DNA from: a bacterium
GTDB lineage: Bacteria; UBA10199; JAIBAG01
NCBI GenBank assembly: GCA_019695305.1
Contig: JAIBAG010000003.1
Span: 89,814 to 153,813 of the forward strand
Direction: 5' to 3'
Length of the DNA: 64,000 bases
Shown here: in pieces, positions 1-9,327 of the stretch
Layout: every line of letters starts with the position of its first letter
Position numbering within the stretch: the first letter of the stretch is position 1
Made by a program: the position numbers and the translations under genes
The notes under the pieces: generated by a model
Databases searched by the model: none
Seen by the model: the letters and a program-made list of their open reading frames with translations, nothing else
Told to the model about the DNA's origin: nothing

Positions 1-974
1 TGGGGGGCGCTCAAAAAATGGGGCTTAAGCCTTTCATGCATCCATTTGCGATTAACTTTTCAAAAAACTGCGTGCGATGTAATTATTGTAATCAGGTTCC
101 TTGTGCTTACGGGGCCAAATGGAATCCGGATGATTTTATTAAAGACTATGAAAATGAAAGTTTAATGTGTCATGCGCAAACTGATGCGTTATCTCTTGTT
201 TTTGAAAAAGAAAAAGCCATTTTGTTAAAAGCCAAAAGGGGTGACGAGGATGTAGAATACCGTGCAAGAAATTTTATAGTTGCGGGCGGGGCTGTTTTTT
301 CACCTCTTTTTTTATCGGGATCTAACTTACCCTATGCAAGTCCTCATTTAGGCCGATCGTTTATGACGCATTGTTTGGGTTTGGTAGTGGGAGTATTTCC
401 TTTTAAGATTAGCAAAGAAGATGATTTTCATAAATGGTTTTCGGTGAGCGATTATTATTTTGAGCCTAACGGTGATGTTTGTGGTTTAATTGAGCAAGAT
501 CACCTGACAACACGTAAAACCATCTATAAAAAAATTCCTACTTGGCTTCATTCTACATTAGATCGTTTTTATTATAATACTTGCCAATTGTTGGTGGTAG
601 CCGAAGATGAACCCTCGTTTGAAAACAGGATTGAGAAAGATGGTAATCGTGTTAAGATCACTCAGGTATTTTCTAAAAAGGATGAAGAACGTCGTTCTTT
701 TTTAATGAAGCGTGCCAAAGAAATAATGAAAGCGGCGGGTTCCATATTTTCTTTTGGGCTTAAAGGGGAGTCGTTTTTTCATGCCTGTGGAACATGTAAA
801 ATGGGGACCAATCCAACTAATTCGGTAGTTAATAAAAATGGGCTTTTGTGGGGCGCTCACAATGTTTATGTGTGTGACGCTTCTATTTTTCCTACATCTA
901 GCGGGGTAAATCCAAGTCTTACTATTGCGGCGCAAGCTTTGCGTATTGCTGATAAGATAGGGGAAGTTTTATGA
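1..974 (+). CDS. GMC-family oxidoreductase, C-terminal part (5' end outside window)
   Basis: The reading frame is open to the left edge, so the gene is partial and its FAD-binding N-terminus is missing. The visible part has a cysteine-rich patch (CVRCNYCNQVPC) and the classic GMC C-terminus: a catalytic His in FHACGTCKMG, then HNVYVCDASIFPT and GVNPSLTIAA, which carries the second catalytic residue (Asn) and the FAD-contacting end. Family members oxidise alcohols or sugars with FAD. It overlaps the next gene by ATGA, so the two are probably co-translated. The following polysaccharide genes suggest a sugar or lipid-sugar substrate, but that is inference. Confidence 0.88.
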   Translation, partial: GGAQKMGLKPFMHPFAINFSKNCVRCNYCNQVPCAYGAKWNPDDFIKDYENESLMCHAQTDALSLVFEKEKAILLKAKRGDEDVEYRARNFIVAGGAVFSPLFLSGSNLPYASPHLGRSFMTHCLGLVVGVFPFKISKEDDFHKWFSVSDYYFEPNGDVCGLIEQDHLTTRKTIYKKIPTWLHSTLDRFYYNTCQLLVVAEDEPSFENRIEKDGNRVKITQVFSKKDEERRSFLMKRAKEIMKAAGSIFSFGLKGESFFHACGTCKMGTNPTNSVVNKNGLLWGAHNVYVCDASIFPTSSGVNPSLTIAAQALRIADKIGEVL

Positions 975-2002
975 ATATTACTTTTATAGGCGCCGGGGCT
1001 ATGACCGAAAAACATATTCGTATTATCAAAAACCTGGGGCTTCCTGTTACTTTGTCTATTGCCAGCCGTGATTATCAAAAAGCTAAAAATTTTCGCGATA
1101 AATTTAGTTTGGATTCTTTTTATGCGTCGTACGATGAAGCCATAAACTCCCCAAAATCGGATGTGCTGGTGATAGCAACACCACCGGCTTTTCATGCCGA
1201 ACTTATTAAAAAGGGAATGGCATTTAAAAAACATCTCATAGTTGAAAAACCCGTCTTTCAAAGTTTTACCGAGCTTAAAGAATTAGGCGAGGCCATGCTG
1301 CAATATAACAACTTTATAGCGGTGGCCGAAAATCAGCATTACAATGCCTTTCAACAAAAAATTAAAAGGAAACTTTTAGATAAGCGTTGGGGAAGGCCCA
1401 TTGCTATTGAAGTGACACGCTTTGGCGTACAAAAACGTTTGGGGTGGCGGCAGGATAGTGGTCAAATGCCTTTAGGTGCTTTGCACGAAGGCGGCGTGCA
1501 CTGGATTCATCGCTTGCTCGATTTAACCGCAGTGTTTGAAGAAAATCCATTTCAATCTGTTTCATCAGTGCACGCCTTTAAACCCCAAAAACCACTCTCG
1601 ATTACCCCTTTTGAAGATACAGTCTATGCAGTTTCTCACCATCGTTCTGGTTTAGTGGGGCGACTTTTTCATAGTTGGGGTTTAAAGAGACGTCTTTTTT
1701 CAAATGTGTGCCGCGTGGTGATGGAAAAAGGTAACTTTGTTTTTCATGCCGATAATTTATGGGGTTTTTCAAATGGTACTCAAACTCGCATATTAAAACC
1801 GCATATAAAAGATGGATCGGGTTATGGAGCTATGTGGAAAAACTTTGTGGCAAGCATTGATAAAGGTGAAAAACCTCTTTTAAAGTTAGAGCAGATTTTT
1901 TACGATTTTTGTTATATGGATGCCTGTTATCGTTCCATAGCTTCGGCTTTGCCGGTTTCGCTTGATGTTCCTTCCTTTTTGGGAAAAAGTTCGTCGGGAT
2001 GA
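971..2002 (+). CDS. Gfo/Idh/MocA family oxidoreductase
   Basis: This 343-residue NAD(P)-dependent dehydrogenase starts with a Rossmann strand-loop (ITFIGAGAM, residues 3-11) and has the family signature EKPVF at 92-96, whose Lys is catalytic. A HEGGVHWIHRLLDL stretch supplies the His of the second conserved motif. Family members oxidise or reduce sugars and cyclitols. The start is fixed by the 4-base ATGA overlap with the GMC gene, suggesting sequential oxidation steps on one substrate. Its last 76 bases overlap the 3' end of the convergent PAP2 gene. Substrate is unknown. Confidence 0.88.
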   Translation: MNITFIGAGAMTEKHIRIIKNLGLPVTLSIASRDYQKAKNFRDKFSLDSFYASYDEAINSPKSDVLVIATPPAFHAELIKKGMAFKKHLIVEKPVFQSFTELKELGEAMLQYNNFIAVAENQHYNAFQQKIKRKLLDKRWGRPIAIEVTRFGVQKRLGWRQDSGQMPLGALHEGGVHWIHRLLDLTAVFEENPFQSVSSVHAFKPQKPLSITPFEDTVYAVSHHRSGLVGRLFHSWGLKRRLFSNVCRVVMEKGNFVFHADNLWGFSNGTQTRILKPHIKDGSGYGAMWKNFVASIDKGEKPLLKLEQIFYDFCYMDACYRSIASALPVSLDVPSFLGKSSSG

Positions 2003-2604
2003 GGAATTTTAACCGTTTTTTCAATAAACATTAAACTTACCAGCCATGCTAGTAAAGCGGCCGCTAATACATCTACAATATAGTGTTGTTTTACAAAAAG
2101 AGTGGAAAGAGAAATGAGTAATACAAGTGTTCCCACTACCCATTTGTGCTCGGGTAAATAACGCCGTACAAAATAATACGATAAAAAAGAAAATGACACA
2201 TGCATAGACGGAAAATTATTGATAGGTTCGTCCAAAAAATAAATCCATTTTAATGTAAACAAAACTCCGTGTGCATTTTCGGATGCAATTAATGGACGGT
2301 ATATGTATTGAACAGGATAAAAAGTAAAAATAGTAAAATGAATAAGCGAAGTAACCATAAAGGCTGATAGTACTTTAATCATACGGCCTTTTTCGTGGAT
2401 ATTGAGCATGAGCCACGGGGGTAAAATATAACAGCCAATGTAAAAGATGGTAAATAGAGGAATAAAAGGAATTTTTTCTTCAAATGGCAAGCCAAGGGTA
2501 ACGGGTTGAGTTATGTGTGGCGCCAAATATTGACAGATTTTATAAAACAAGAGTGAAAAAATACCAAAGCCCAATGCACATAAAAAGCGCGATTTAAAAG
2601 ACAT
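1927..2604 (-). CDS. PAP2-superfamily membrane phosphatase (inositolphosphotransferase-like)
   Basis: This 225-residue integral membrane protein has about six hydrophobic segments. The PAP2 catalytic motifs are visible: NNFPSMHVSFSF (P-S-x-H) and STLFVKQHYIVDVLAA (S-x5-H-x3-D). The KQHYIVD form resembles inositol phosphorylceramide synthase/PAP2 proteins, which transfer or remove lipid-linked phosphate head groups at the membrane. The C-terminal tail of about 25 residues is polar and is encoded on the strand opposite the Gfo/Idh gene. The gene runs opposite to its polysaccharide neighbours, so it has its own promoter upstream of 2604. Substrate is inferred only as a lipid phosphate or diphosphate. 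Confidence 0.85.
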   Translation of the reverse strand: MSFKSRFLCALGFGIFSLLFYKICQYLAPHITQPVTLGLPFEEKIPFIPLFTIFYIGCYILPPWLMLNIHEKGRMIKVLSAFMVTSLIHFTIFTFYPVQYIYRPLIASENAHGVLFTLKWIYFLDEPINNFPSMHVSFSFLSYYFVRRYLPEHKWVVGTLVLLISLSTLFVKQHYIVDVLAAALLAWLVSLMFIEKTVKIPHPDELFPKKEGTSSETGKAEAMER

Positions 2605-2715
2605 GGCACACTATAGCAGAAAAAGAGAAGAATGGGCCACGGGAAAGAGTGTTATATAGAAAGAAAATTTATTGTTTTAAGAGGGGAGTTTGCATACACT
2701 CTTGACCTTTTCTTT

Positions 2716-3840
2716 ATGGCTAAAATTTTAGTACTTAACTATGAATTTCCTCCGGTGGGTGGCGGTGGAGGGCGTGTGTGCCAGGAGATTTGTTCTGGAT
2801 TGGCGGCACGCGGGCATAATATCCATCTTCATACCACATGGTTTAAAGGTCTTTTAAAAACTGAAACTGATTCAGGCTATACCATTCATCGCAGTTTTAC
2901 CTTTAGGCGTTATGCAGATCGTTGTCGTGTATGGGAAATGGCTTTGTATATAATATGTAGCGTTATTCCGGTATTACTACTGGTGCGTCGTTTTAAGCCA
3001 CAAGTTATTCATGCTCATTTTGCGGTTCCTACTGGTGTATTAGCTTGGATTGTTTCGCTGTGCACGGGCATTCCCTATGTGCTCACGGCTCATTTGGGAG
3101 ATGTGCCAGGAGGAGTGCCTGAACAAACGGATGGATTATTTAAAAAGTTAAATTTTGTCATTCGTCTTATTTGGAAGCGGGCCAAGGGCGTGACAGCTGT
3201 AAGTGGTTTTGTGGCCACCCTTGCTAAAAAGGCCTATCAGGTTCCGGTACACATTATACATAATGGCCTCAATTTTAGCGGGCTACCGGCTCAGTCAGCT
3301 CCTGTAGCGTCACCTGTTCGTCTTTTGTTTGTTGGACGTTTTAATCCTCAAAAAAACTTGCCTTTTTTAGTTCATATTTTAAAGGATATTCGTTCTACAA
3401 ATTGGGAGGCTCATTTTGTTGGGGAGGGCCCTGATTTTACCCAGGTAAAAGGTTTGATTGAGAAATTTTCCCTTAAAAATAAAATTACACTCCATGGTTG
3501 GCAAAATCCTCAGGATATTAAAAAAATGATGGCCTCTTCTGATGTGTTGCTCATTCCTTCTCTCTCGGAGGGACTGCCCATGGTAGGGGTAGAGTCTTTA
3601 GGTTATGGCTTATGTATTTTTGGGAGCAATATTGACGGATTAACAGATGTGCTTGAAGATGGAGTAAATGGAGTCGCTTGTCCCTTGGGCAATCTTTCTT
3701 TGTTTGCACAAAAATTAGACGAGCTTTTGGATGTTCAAAACGGTAAACTGATGTCCATGAAAAAGGCCTCCTTATTAAAAAGAGATTTGTTCAGCATGTC
3801 TCACATTATTGACGCGTACGAAAAAGCTTTAGGAGTCTAG
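2716..3840 (+). CDS. Family 4 glycosyltransferase (GT-B fold)
   Basis: I place the start at the ATG at 2716 (374 aa), because the fold begins there with KILVLNYEFPPVGGGGGR, the N-terminal nucleotide-sugar transferase loop. An upstream in-frame ATG at 2632 would only add an unrelated 28 residues. The C-terminal half holds LLFVGRFNPQKN and the retaining GT4 E-x7-E motif (SEGLPMVGVES), which binds the donor nucleotide-sugar. The protein probably adds a sugar to a growing surface glycan on the cytoplasmic face. No clear Shine-Dalgarno precedes 2716. galE follows after one base. Confidence 0.9.
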   Translation: MAKILVLNYEFPPVGGGGGRVCQEICSGLAARGHNIHLHTTWFKGLLKTETDSGYTIHRSFTFRRYADRCRVWEMALYIICSVIPVLLLVRRFKPQVIHAHFAVPTGVLAWIVSLCTGIPYVLTAHLGDVPGGVPEQTDGLFKKLNFVIRLIWKRAKGVTAVSGFVATLAKKAYQVPVHIIHNGLNFSGLPAQSAPVASPVRLLFVGRFNPQKNLPFLVHILKDIRSTNWEAHFVGEGPDFTQVKGLIEKFSLKNKITLHGWQNPQDIKKMMASSDVLLIPSLSEGLPMVGVESLGYGLCIFGSNIDGLTDVLEDGVNGVACPLGNLSLFAQKLDELLDVQNGKLMSMKKASLLKRDLFSMSHIIDAYEKALGV

Positions 3841-3841
3841 T

Positions 3842-4816
3842 ATGAAAACAATTTTGGTGACAGGTGGAGCGGGATACATTGGCTCACATATTGTAAAAAA
3901 ATTAATTTCACAACAATATCAGGTGGTGGTGCTTGATAATTTTTATTCGGGTCATCGGCAATATGTAGATTCTCAGGCCGTAATTGTAGAGGGTAATACG
4001 GGTAACAGAAAAATATTGGATGATATTTTTGAAAAAAATTCTATCCATGCGCTTATCCATATGGCGGCGCATATTGAAGTAGGGGAATCGGTAGAAAATC
4101 CTTTTAAATATTATACCAACAATACGCTTAATTCTTTAAATGTTATAAAAGCGTCTATTGATCATAAGATTCCTAAAATAATTTTTTCATCTACTGCTGC
4201 GGTGTATGGAATGCCCAAGGTAAATCAGGTTGACGAGAAAACGCCACTTTTACCTATAAATCCTTATGGCCATTCTAAATTAATGACCGAGCAAATGTTA
4301 CAAGATTTAGCTGCTTATTCTCAAACTAAGTATATTATTTTGCGCTATTTTAACGTAGCTGGTGCTGCGGTAGATGGCTCCATAGGTCAGGCTACTCCTC
4401 GGGCCACGCATCTCATCAAAGTATGTTGCGAGGCGGCATGTGGTAAGAGAAAGTCGGTTACTATTTTGGGTACCGACTATCCTACGCCCGATGGTACCGG
4501 TGTGCGCGATTATATCCATGTAGATGATTTAGCCAGTGCCCATATTCAATCTCTTGCTTATTTAGATAACCACCCCTCCGACATTTTTAACTGTGGTTAT
4601 GGCACGGGTTATTCGGTACACGATATCATTAATACAATCAAAAAAATTAGTGGTGTTGATTTTAAAGTAATAGAAGGCGATCGCCGCGCTGGTGATCCGC
4701 CCAGTTTAACGGCCAATAATTCTAAAATAACTTCTCAAATGGCTTGGAAGCCTCAGTATAACCAGCTCGAAACCATCTGCCGTACTGCTTATGAGTGGGA
4801 GAGAAAGCTGCTTTAG
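3842..4816 (+). CDS. galE: UDP-glucose 4-epimerase
   Basis: This 324-residue extended short-chain dehydrogenase/reductase has the NAD-binding GxxGxxG (TGGAGYIGSHIV, residues 7-18), a conserved SSTAAVYG segment, the catalytic YxxxK (YGHSK) and the GalE-specific GTGVRDYIHVDDLASAH region. It interconverts UDP-glucose and UDP-galactose, feeding the glycosyltransferases of this surface-glycan region. Length matches the family. An AGGAG Shine-Dalgarno lies in the last codons of the upstream glycosyltransferase, consistent with one operon. Confidence 0.95.
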   Translation: MKTILVTGGAGYIGSHIVKKLISQQYQVVVLDNFYSGHRQYVDSQAVIVEGNTGNRKILDDIFEKNSIHALIHMAAHIEVGESVENPFKYYTNNTLNSLNVIKASIDHKIPKIIFSSTAAVYGMPKVNQVDEKTPLLPINPYGHSKLMTEQMLQDLAAYSQTKYIILRYFNVAGAAVDGSIGQATPRATHLIKVCCEAACGKRKSVTILGTDYPTPDGTGVRDYIHVDDLASAHIQSLAYLDNHPSDIFNCGYGTGYSVHDIINTIKKISGVDFKVIEGDRRAGDPPSLTANNSKITSQMAWKPQYNQLETICRTAYEWERKLL

Positions 4817-4867
4817 GCACTTAAACATTATCTTGTCAGGTAATAGGTTTTATTATAGGAAAACCGG

Positions 4868-5068
4868 ATGAACGGAACTTTTATTATTATTCTTTTGGTT
4901 ATTTTACTAGCTCCTATTCAGAATGCTCATGCCTATCTGGATCCCGGTACTGGCAGCATGATTGTTCAGGTTGTTGTTGGTGGCTTTTTGGCGGCTTTAT
5001 ACACTGTAAAGGCTTACTGGCACAAAATTAAAAAGTTTTTTAAACGCTCTAAAGATATTCAAGAATGA
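4868..5068 (+). CDS. Small membrane protein with a YLDPGTGS motif
   Basis: This 66-residue protein has an N-terminal hydrophobic segment that looks like a signal peptide or anchor, then the motif AYLDPGTGSMIVQ, a second hydrophobic helix and a lysine-rich tail. Small proteins with this motif recur next to membrane sulfatase or alkaline-phosphatase-superfamily genes (recollection, not searched here), and this copy overlaps the sulfatase-like gene by ATGA. I infer that it is an accessory subunit or assembly factor for that enzyme. The biochemical role is unknown. Confidence 0.8.
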   Translation: MNGTFIIILLVILLAPIQNAHAYLDPGTGSMIVQVVVGGFLAALYTVKAYWHKIKKFFKRSKDIQE

Positions 5069-6621
5069 AGCATGTTTTTACTCATGCCGGCCTACTAGTT
5101 TTTTTCATTATTTATCCATTCTTTTCATTTCTTTCGCACCATCAGTATCCTCTTTTTCGCTTAGAGCTTTTTGTAATGGTAGGGCTAAGCATTTTTTTAG
5201 TTTTGCTTGTATTTTCGTGTTTTAAGAAGCATCCCAGGTTTTATCTGGTTTTTTATTATCCTGTTTTTTTATTTTGGATTACCATTTCTCCTCATCGTAT
5301 TGTTCCCCTTTCTATTTTTATTTATTCAGGAGTTTTATTGCTAGGCTGTTTTTTTGCACTTCTTATATTTAATAAGCTTCATAAGATTTTATTCTTCTTT
5401 GCTGTTGGTTTATTGCTTTCGTCTTTAATTTTAAATTTGACCAATAAAGAAAATATTCAATTAAAAAATGAGTTGCAAGCAACATTGGGTGACAATGATT
5501 TGGTTGTGTATATCATTTTAGATGAACACTTAGGAGTAGACGGTTTTCCCAAGGCTTTGTCTTCATCGTTTAAACGTAGTGAGAGCGTGAGTAATTTTTT
5601 TACCCAGAGGCAATTTACGGTATTTACCAAAGCGTATAGCCCATATTTTTATACCGAAAATGCTATACCCGCCATTTTAAATATATCATATCCCACAATG
5701 GATGGTTTTTATTTAGCCAGCGAAAAAAGAGATATAGATGATCGTTCTCTTAAGGAAAATTATCTGTTTAAATATTTTTCTAAAAAAGATTATCAGATTA
5801 GTGTTTATCAGCCCAATTATCTTGATTTTTGTACCGATAAAAATGTGGACTTTTGTTTTAGATACAAGCGTAATTCGCCTACTACTATTTTATCTCAAAA
5901 TTATTCATTGCCTCAAAATTTAAGTGTGTTGGGTTCACTGTATTTGTATACCAATACAATTTTTTATGAGTTTAATAAGCGCTTTTTGTATGCTGATTTT
6001 TTTCCTATTCGTACCGGCCCCTTAGAAGCAATGCCGTCTCTCTTTTCGCATTTAAGTGCAGATGTTGAAATATATAAAACAGGAAAGCATCTGATTTTTG
6101 CACATATTTTAGCGCCTCATTCACCGTATGTTTATAATCAAGATTGCACGGCTTTAGTCCCATCGGCTTGGCTAGACAGAAGTGAGTTTAATAATGAAGG
6201 ACATTTAAATTCCGAAAAGGGTTATGAAGAGCGATACAATAACTATTATCATCAAATGGAATGTACGCATAAACAGCTAGGTCTTTTTTTAGAAAATTTG
6301 CGGGCTGCGGGCTTATACGATAAGGCCACTATTGTTGTGCATGGCGACCATGGCTCAAGAATTAATCGTGCTTATAATCCATATTACGATTATAATTCTC
6401 ATTTAACCCCTGAAGACTTAACAAGTTCCTTTTCTGCTTTACTCGCTATTAAAAAACCTCATCAGATGCAGGGAGGAGTAGATGTTAGGCAAAATGATTT
6501 GATTTCTATCTTAAAAACGCAATTGTATGATGAAGTGTCTTCTGATAAACCGAGTCCTGTTTATTTAAAACAAAAAAAGGGGAAGCAAGAACTTATTGCC
6601 GTACCTATGGTTTCTTTTTAA
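5065..6621 (+). CDS. Membrane sulfatase / alkaline-phosphatase-superfamily protein (LTA-synthase-like)
   Basis: The 518 residues begin with about four to five transmembrane helices (residues 1-130) followed by a soluble domain. Metal-site elements of the alkaline phosphatase superfamily are visible: VVYIILDEHLG (first Asp/Glu), a possible Thr nucleophile in YTENAIPAIL, HILAPHSPYVY and VVHGDHGSR (Asp-His pair). Such enzymes move phosphoglycerol, phosphoethanolamine or sulfate groups on lipids or glycans outside the inner membrane. It overlaps the small YLDPGTGS protein and is followed after two bases by a methyltransferase, so the three form one transcription unit. The transferred group cannot be told from sequence. 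Confidence 0.82.
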   Translation: MKHVFTHAGLLVFFIIYPFFSFLSHHQYPLFRLELFVMVGLSIFLVLLVFSCFKKHPRFYLVFYYPVFLFWITISPHRIVPLSIFIYSGVLLLGCFFALLIFNKLHKILFFFAVGLLLSSLILNLTNKENIQLKNELQATLGDNDLVVYIILDEHLGVDGFPKALSSSFKRSESVSNFFTQRQFTVFTKAYSPYFYTENAIPAILNISYPTMDGFYLASEKRDIDDRSLKENYLFKYFSKKDYQISVYQPNYLDFCTDKNVDFCFRYKRNSPTTILSQNYSLPQNLSVLGSLYLYTNTIFYEFNKRFLYADFFPIRTGPLEAMPSLFSHLSADVEIYKTGKHLIFAHILAPHSPYVYNQDCTALVPSAWLDRSEFNNEGHLNSEKGYEERYNNYYHQMECTHKQLGLFLENLRAAGLYDKATIVVHGDHGSRINRAYNPYYDYNSHLTPEDLTSSFSALLAIKKPHQMQGGVDVRQNDLISILKTQLYDEVSSDKPSPVYLKQKKGKQELIAVPMVSF

Positions 6622-6623
6622 TT

Positions 6624-7985
6624 ATGACTATTACTTTAGAGAGTTCATTTCGTGATCCTTCCGGTTTTGTATTTGAACAAAACGGCCAAATATTTAGGCA
6701 GGTAAATCCTGTTTATAAAATTCATTACGATCATTTGTTGTCTTCTGGTCTCGCTCAAGATCTTATTTCAAAAAATTGTCTTATTCCCTTTATTGAAAGC
6801 CCAGATTTAAGCAAGGAAGGGGCCTATAAAATTTTAAAAGCCGAAAAAATTCCCTTTATTTCCTATCCCTACGAATGGAGTTTTTCCCAGCTTAAGGATG
6901 CGGCATTGTTAACACTAAAAATTGCATTGGCTTCCATTCAAAAAGGAATGATTTTAAAAGATGCCACAGCCTATAATATTCAGTTTTACAAAGGTAAGCC
7001 CATTCTTATCGATTTATTATCGTTTGAAAAATATGAAGAAGGAACTCCCTGGGTAGCCTACAAACAGTTTTGCCAACATTTTTTAGCGCCTCTAGCATTA
7101 ATGGCCCGTGTGGATATTCGTTTGGTGTCACTGCTTAAAAATTATATTGATGGCATTCCGCTCGATTTGGCCTCACAGCTCTTGCCGTTTTCCACTAAAT
7201 TTTCGTTTGCTTACCTAACGCATATTCATTGGCATGCTAAAACACAGGCAAAGTATTCGGATGCGCAAACCAAGGTGGTGCGTAAATTGCCCAAAAATTC
7301 TTTAGTAGCCATGCTGTCACATCTTCAGGATTTTATTAAAAGCCTTGAATGGACACCCCAGGGTACCGAGTGGGCCGACTATTACAGCGATACCAATTAT
7401 ACTTCCGGCGATCATGAGGAGAAAAAGAAGATTATTTTAGATTGTGTGGGGAGTACTGCTTATACACAAGCCTGGGATTTGGGTGCTAACACTGGGTTAT
7501 TTAGCCGTGTTTTGGCCGAAAAAGGAATTCCTGTTATCTCGTTTGATATTGATCCGGCCTGTATAGAAAAAAACTACCGTCAGTGTAAAAAAGAAAATCG
7601 CGATAATATTTTACCGCTCTTTTCCGATTTAACAAATCCAAGTCCGGGTTTGGGTTGGGCACATTCCGAGCGTGATTCCATGATGGGAAGAGGGCCTGCG
7701 CCTTTAGTTATGGCGCTAGCCCTTATTCATCATTTGGCACTATCTAACAATGTGCCTCTTCATAAAGTAGCGTCCTTTTTTGGATCTATTTCCCAAAATC
7801 TTATTATTGAGTTTGTGCCTAAAGAAGATTCACAGGTTAAGCGTTTACTGGCTACTCGTGAAGATATTTTTCCGCATTATAACGAATCTGGATTTGAAGA
7901 AGCGTTTGGATCCTATTTTTCTCTTATTAAAAAACAAAAAGTAGGCAGTAGTCACCGTACTCTTTATTTCTTTAAAAAAATATAA
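6624..7985 (+). CDS. SAM-dependent methyltransferase with N-terminal kinase-like region
   Basis: In this 453-residue protein the C-terminal half is a class I methyltransferase: motif I AWDLGANTGLFSRV (about residues 285-298), an acidic motif II ISFDIDPAC, and a late strand LIIEFVPKEDSQV. The N-terminal part (about 1-180) contains MILKDATAYNIQFYKGKPILID, read here as a degenerate kinase-like catalytic loop (D-x4-N and ID). It probably methylates a surface-glycan or lipid substrate, given the tight linkage to the sulfatase-like gene. No substrate can be assigned. Confidence 0.8.
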   Translation: MTITLESSFRDPSGFVFEQNGQIFRQVNPVYKIHYDHLLSSGLAQDLISKNCLIPFIESPDLSKEGAYKILKAEKIPFISYPYEWSFSQLKDAALLTLKIALASIQKGMILKDATAYNIQFYKGKPILIDLLSFEKYEEGTPWVAYKQFCQHFLAPLALMARVDIRLVSLLKNYIDGIPLDLASQLLPFSTKFSFAYLTHIHWHAKTQAKYSDAQTKVVRKLPKNSLVAMLSHLQDFIKSLEWTPQGTEWADYYSDTNYTSGDHEEKKKIILDCVGSTAYTQAWDLGANTGLFSRVLAEKGIPVISFDIDPACIEKNYRQCKKENRDNILPLFSDLTNPSPGLGWAHSERDSMMGRGPAPLVMALALIHHLALSNNVPLHKVASFFGSISQNLIIEFVPKEDSQVKRLLATREDIFPHYNESGFEEAFGSYFSLIKKQKVGSSHRTLYFFKKI

Positions 7986-8061
7986 ATACTCTTTTAATCC
8001 TTTCGTACAATCCACTGATATCTTGCTATTTTAGCTCTAATTCATTAAAGTTTTAGGCTCA

Positions 8062-9327
8062 ATGAGCCTTTTTTCCAAAAAAGCAAAATATAATTATGAG
8101 TTGGTGTTTCGTAAACTCATGAGTCAGCTTGAAACCTTAGATTCAAGTAGCGAGCATGTAGAAGAAATGATTCGCTCTATTTTGGGAATTGTTCATGCCG
8201 ATAGTGGTTCACTATTTTTATATCACGATGAAACACGTCAGTTTGTTTTAAATAAGTGGGTAGGCGAAAAACCTCTTCATGTATCCATTGAGCACGATTA
8301 CGAATTTTTACTTTACGTGCGCCAAATTCAAAACGTTCTTTTTAAAGACGAAATTATCCAGGAAAATCGCTATGTCGATATACGTTCATCCGGCATTCAT
8401 TATTTTACCCAAATTGCCTGCCAGGGTGTTATTCCACTCATGTTAAAGAACCGCTGGATTGGTATTTTAAATATTGGCAAGCCACTTAAAGAAAAAGCTT
8501 TTGACGAAGAAGATCGCAGTATTCTTTTATTAATAGGGTATTGGTTTGGGCATCATATTTCTAATCTCACACTCTTTAGCCAAATTAAGGCACAAAATAA
8601 AAAACTGGCCGAAATTACCGAGCTTAAAAACCAGCTGATGGCCAATGTAACGCACGAGTTACGAACACCATTAAATGGCATTTTGGGTTTAACCGATCTT
8701 ATTTACGAGGGTAGCGATGGTCCTATTACCGAAGATCAAAAACGTCATTTGGGAATGATAAAAGAGGCCGGTAATTCTCTGCTGGATATTGTTAATAATA
8801 TACTCTCGCTTATTAAAGTGGAAGCCAGCCGCGGTGAAATTGAGATCCGCCGTTTAGATTTATCGCGCATGGTAGAAGAAGTGGCGGCCTTGTTTGAAGG
8901 AATTAATGCTGCCAATCAAAATGAATTTTTAACCTCGGTTGCTGGTAATACCACGGTATTTGGTGATGAAGATCAAATTAGAACAGTGCTGATGAATTTA
9001 GTGGGGAATGCCGCCAAGTTTACTAAAAACGGCCGCATTGAAGTAACCGCCCAGCGTAGTGGCGAAATGGTACGAGTTGTGGTTCGCGATACCGGCATTG
9101 GTATTTCGGAAGAAGACCAACACAAAATTTTTGAAGAATTTCGTCAGGCTAACGGCAGTATCACGCGTTCGTACGGCGGCACAGGTTTGGGGCTTACCAT
9201 TGCTAAAAAAATCATCGAACTCCACGGCGGCCGTATTTGGGTAGATTCTATTTTAGGAAAGGGTGCCGAGTTTTGCTTTACGCTTCCCATCCGTCCTGGC
9301 AAGGTGCATGTGCAGGAATTAAACTAA
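8062..9327 (+). CDS. Soluble GAF-domain sensor histidine kinase
   Basis: This 421-residue protein has no transmembrane segment, so it senses an intracellular signal. A GAF domain (about residues 20-165) is followed by a short coiled coil and the kinase core: H-box VTHELRTPLNGILG (His near 198), N-box MNLVGNAAKF, G1 DTGIGISEEDQHKIFEEF and G2 GGTGLGLTIAKKII. It should autophosphorylate and pass phosphate to a response regulator, which is not encoded nearby (orphan kinase). The stop codon abuts the stop of the convergent gene with no spacer. The start is the first ATG, with no clear Shine-Dalgarno. Confidence 0.93.
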   Translation: MSLFSKKAKYNYELVFRKLMSQLETLDSSSEHVEEMIRSILGIVHADSGSLFLYHDETRQFVLNKWVGEKPLHVSIEHDYEFLLYVRQIQNVLFKDEIIQENRYVDIRSSGIHYFTQIACQGVIPLMLKNRWIGILNIGKPLKEKAFDEEDRSILLLIGYWFGHHISNLTLFSQIKAQNKKLAEITELKNQLMANVTHELRTPLNGILGLTDLIYEGSDGPITEDQKRHLGMIKEAGNSLLDIVNNILSLIKVEASRGEIEIRRLDLSRMVEEVAALFEGINAANQNEFLTSVAGNTTVFGDEDQIRTVLMNLVGNAAKFTKNGRIEVTAQRSGEMVRVVVRDTGIGISEEDQHKIFEEFRQANGSITRSYGGTGLGLTIAKKIIELHGGRIWVDSILGKGAEFCFTLPIRPGKVHVQELN

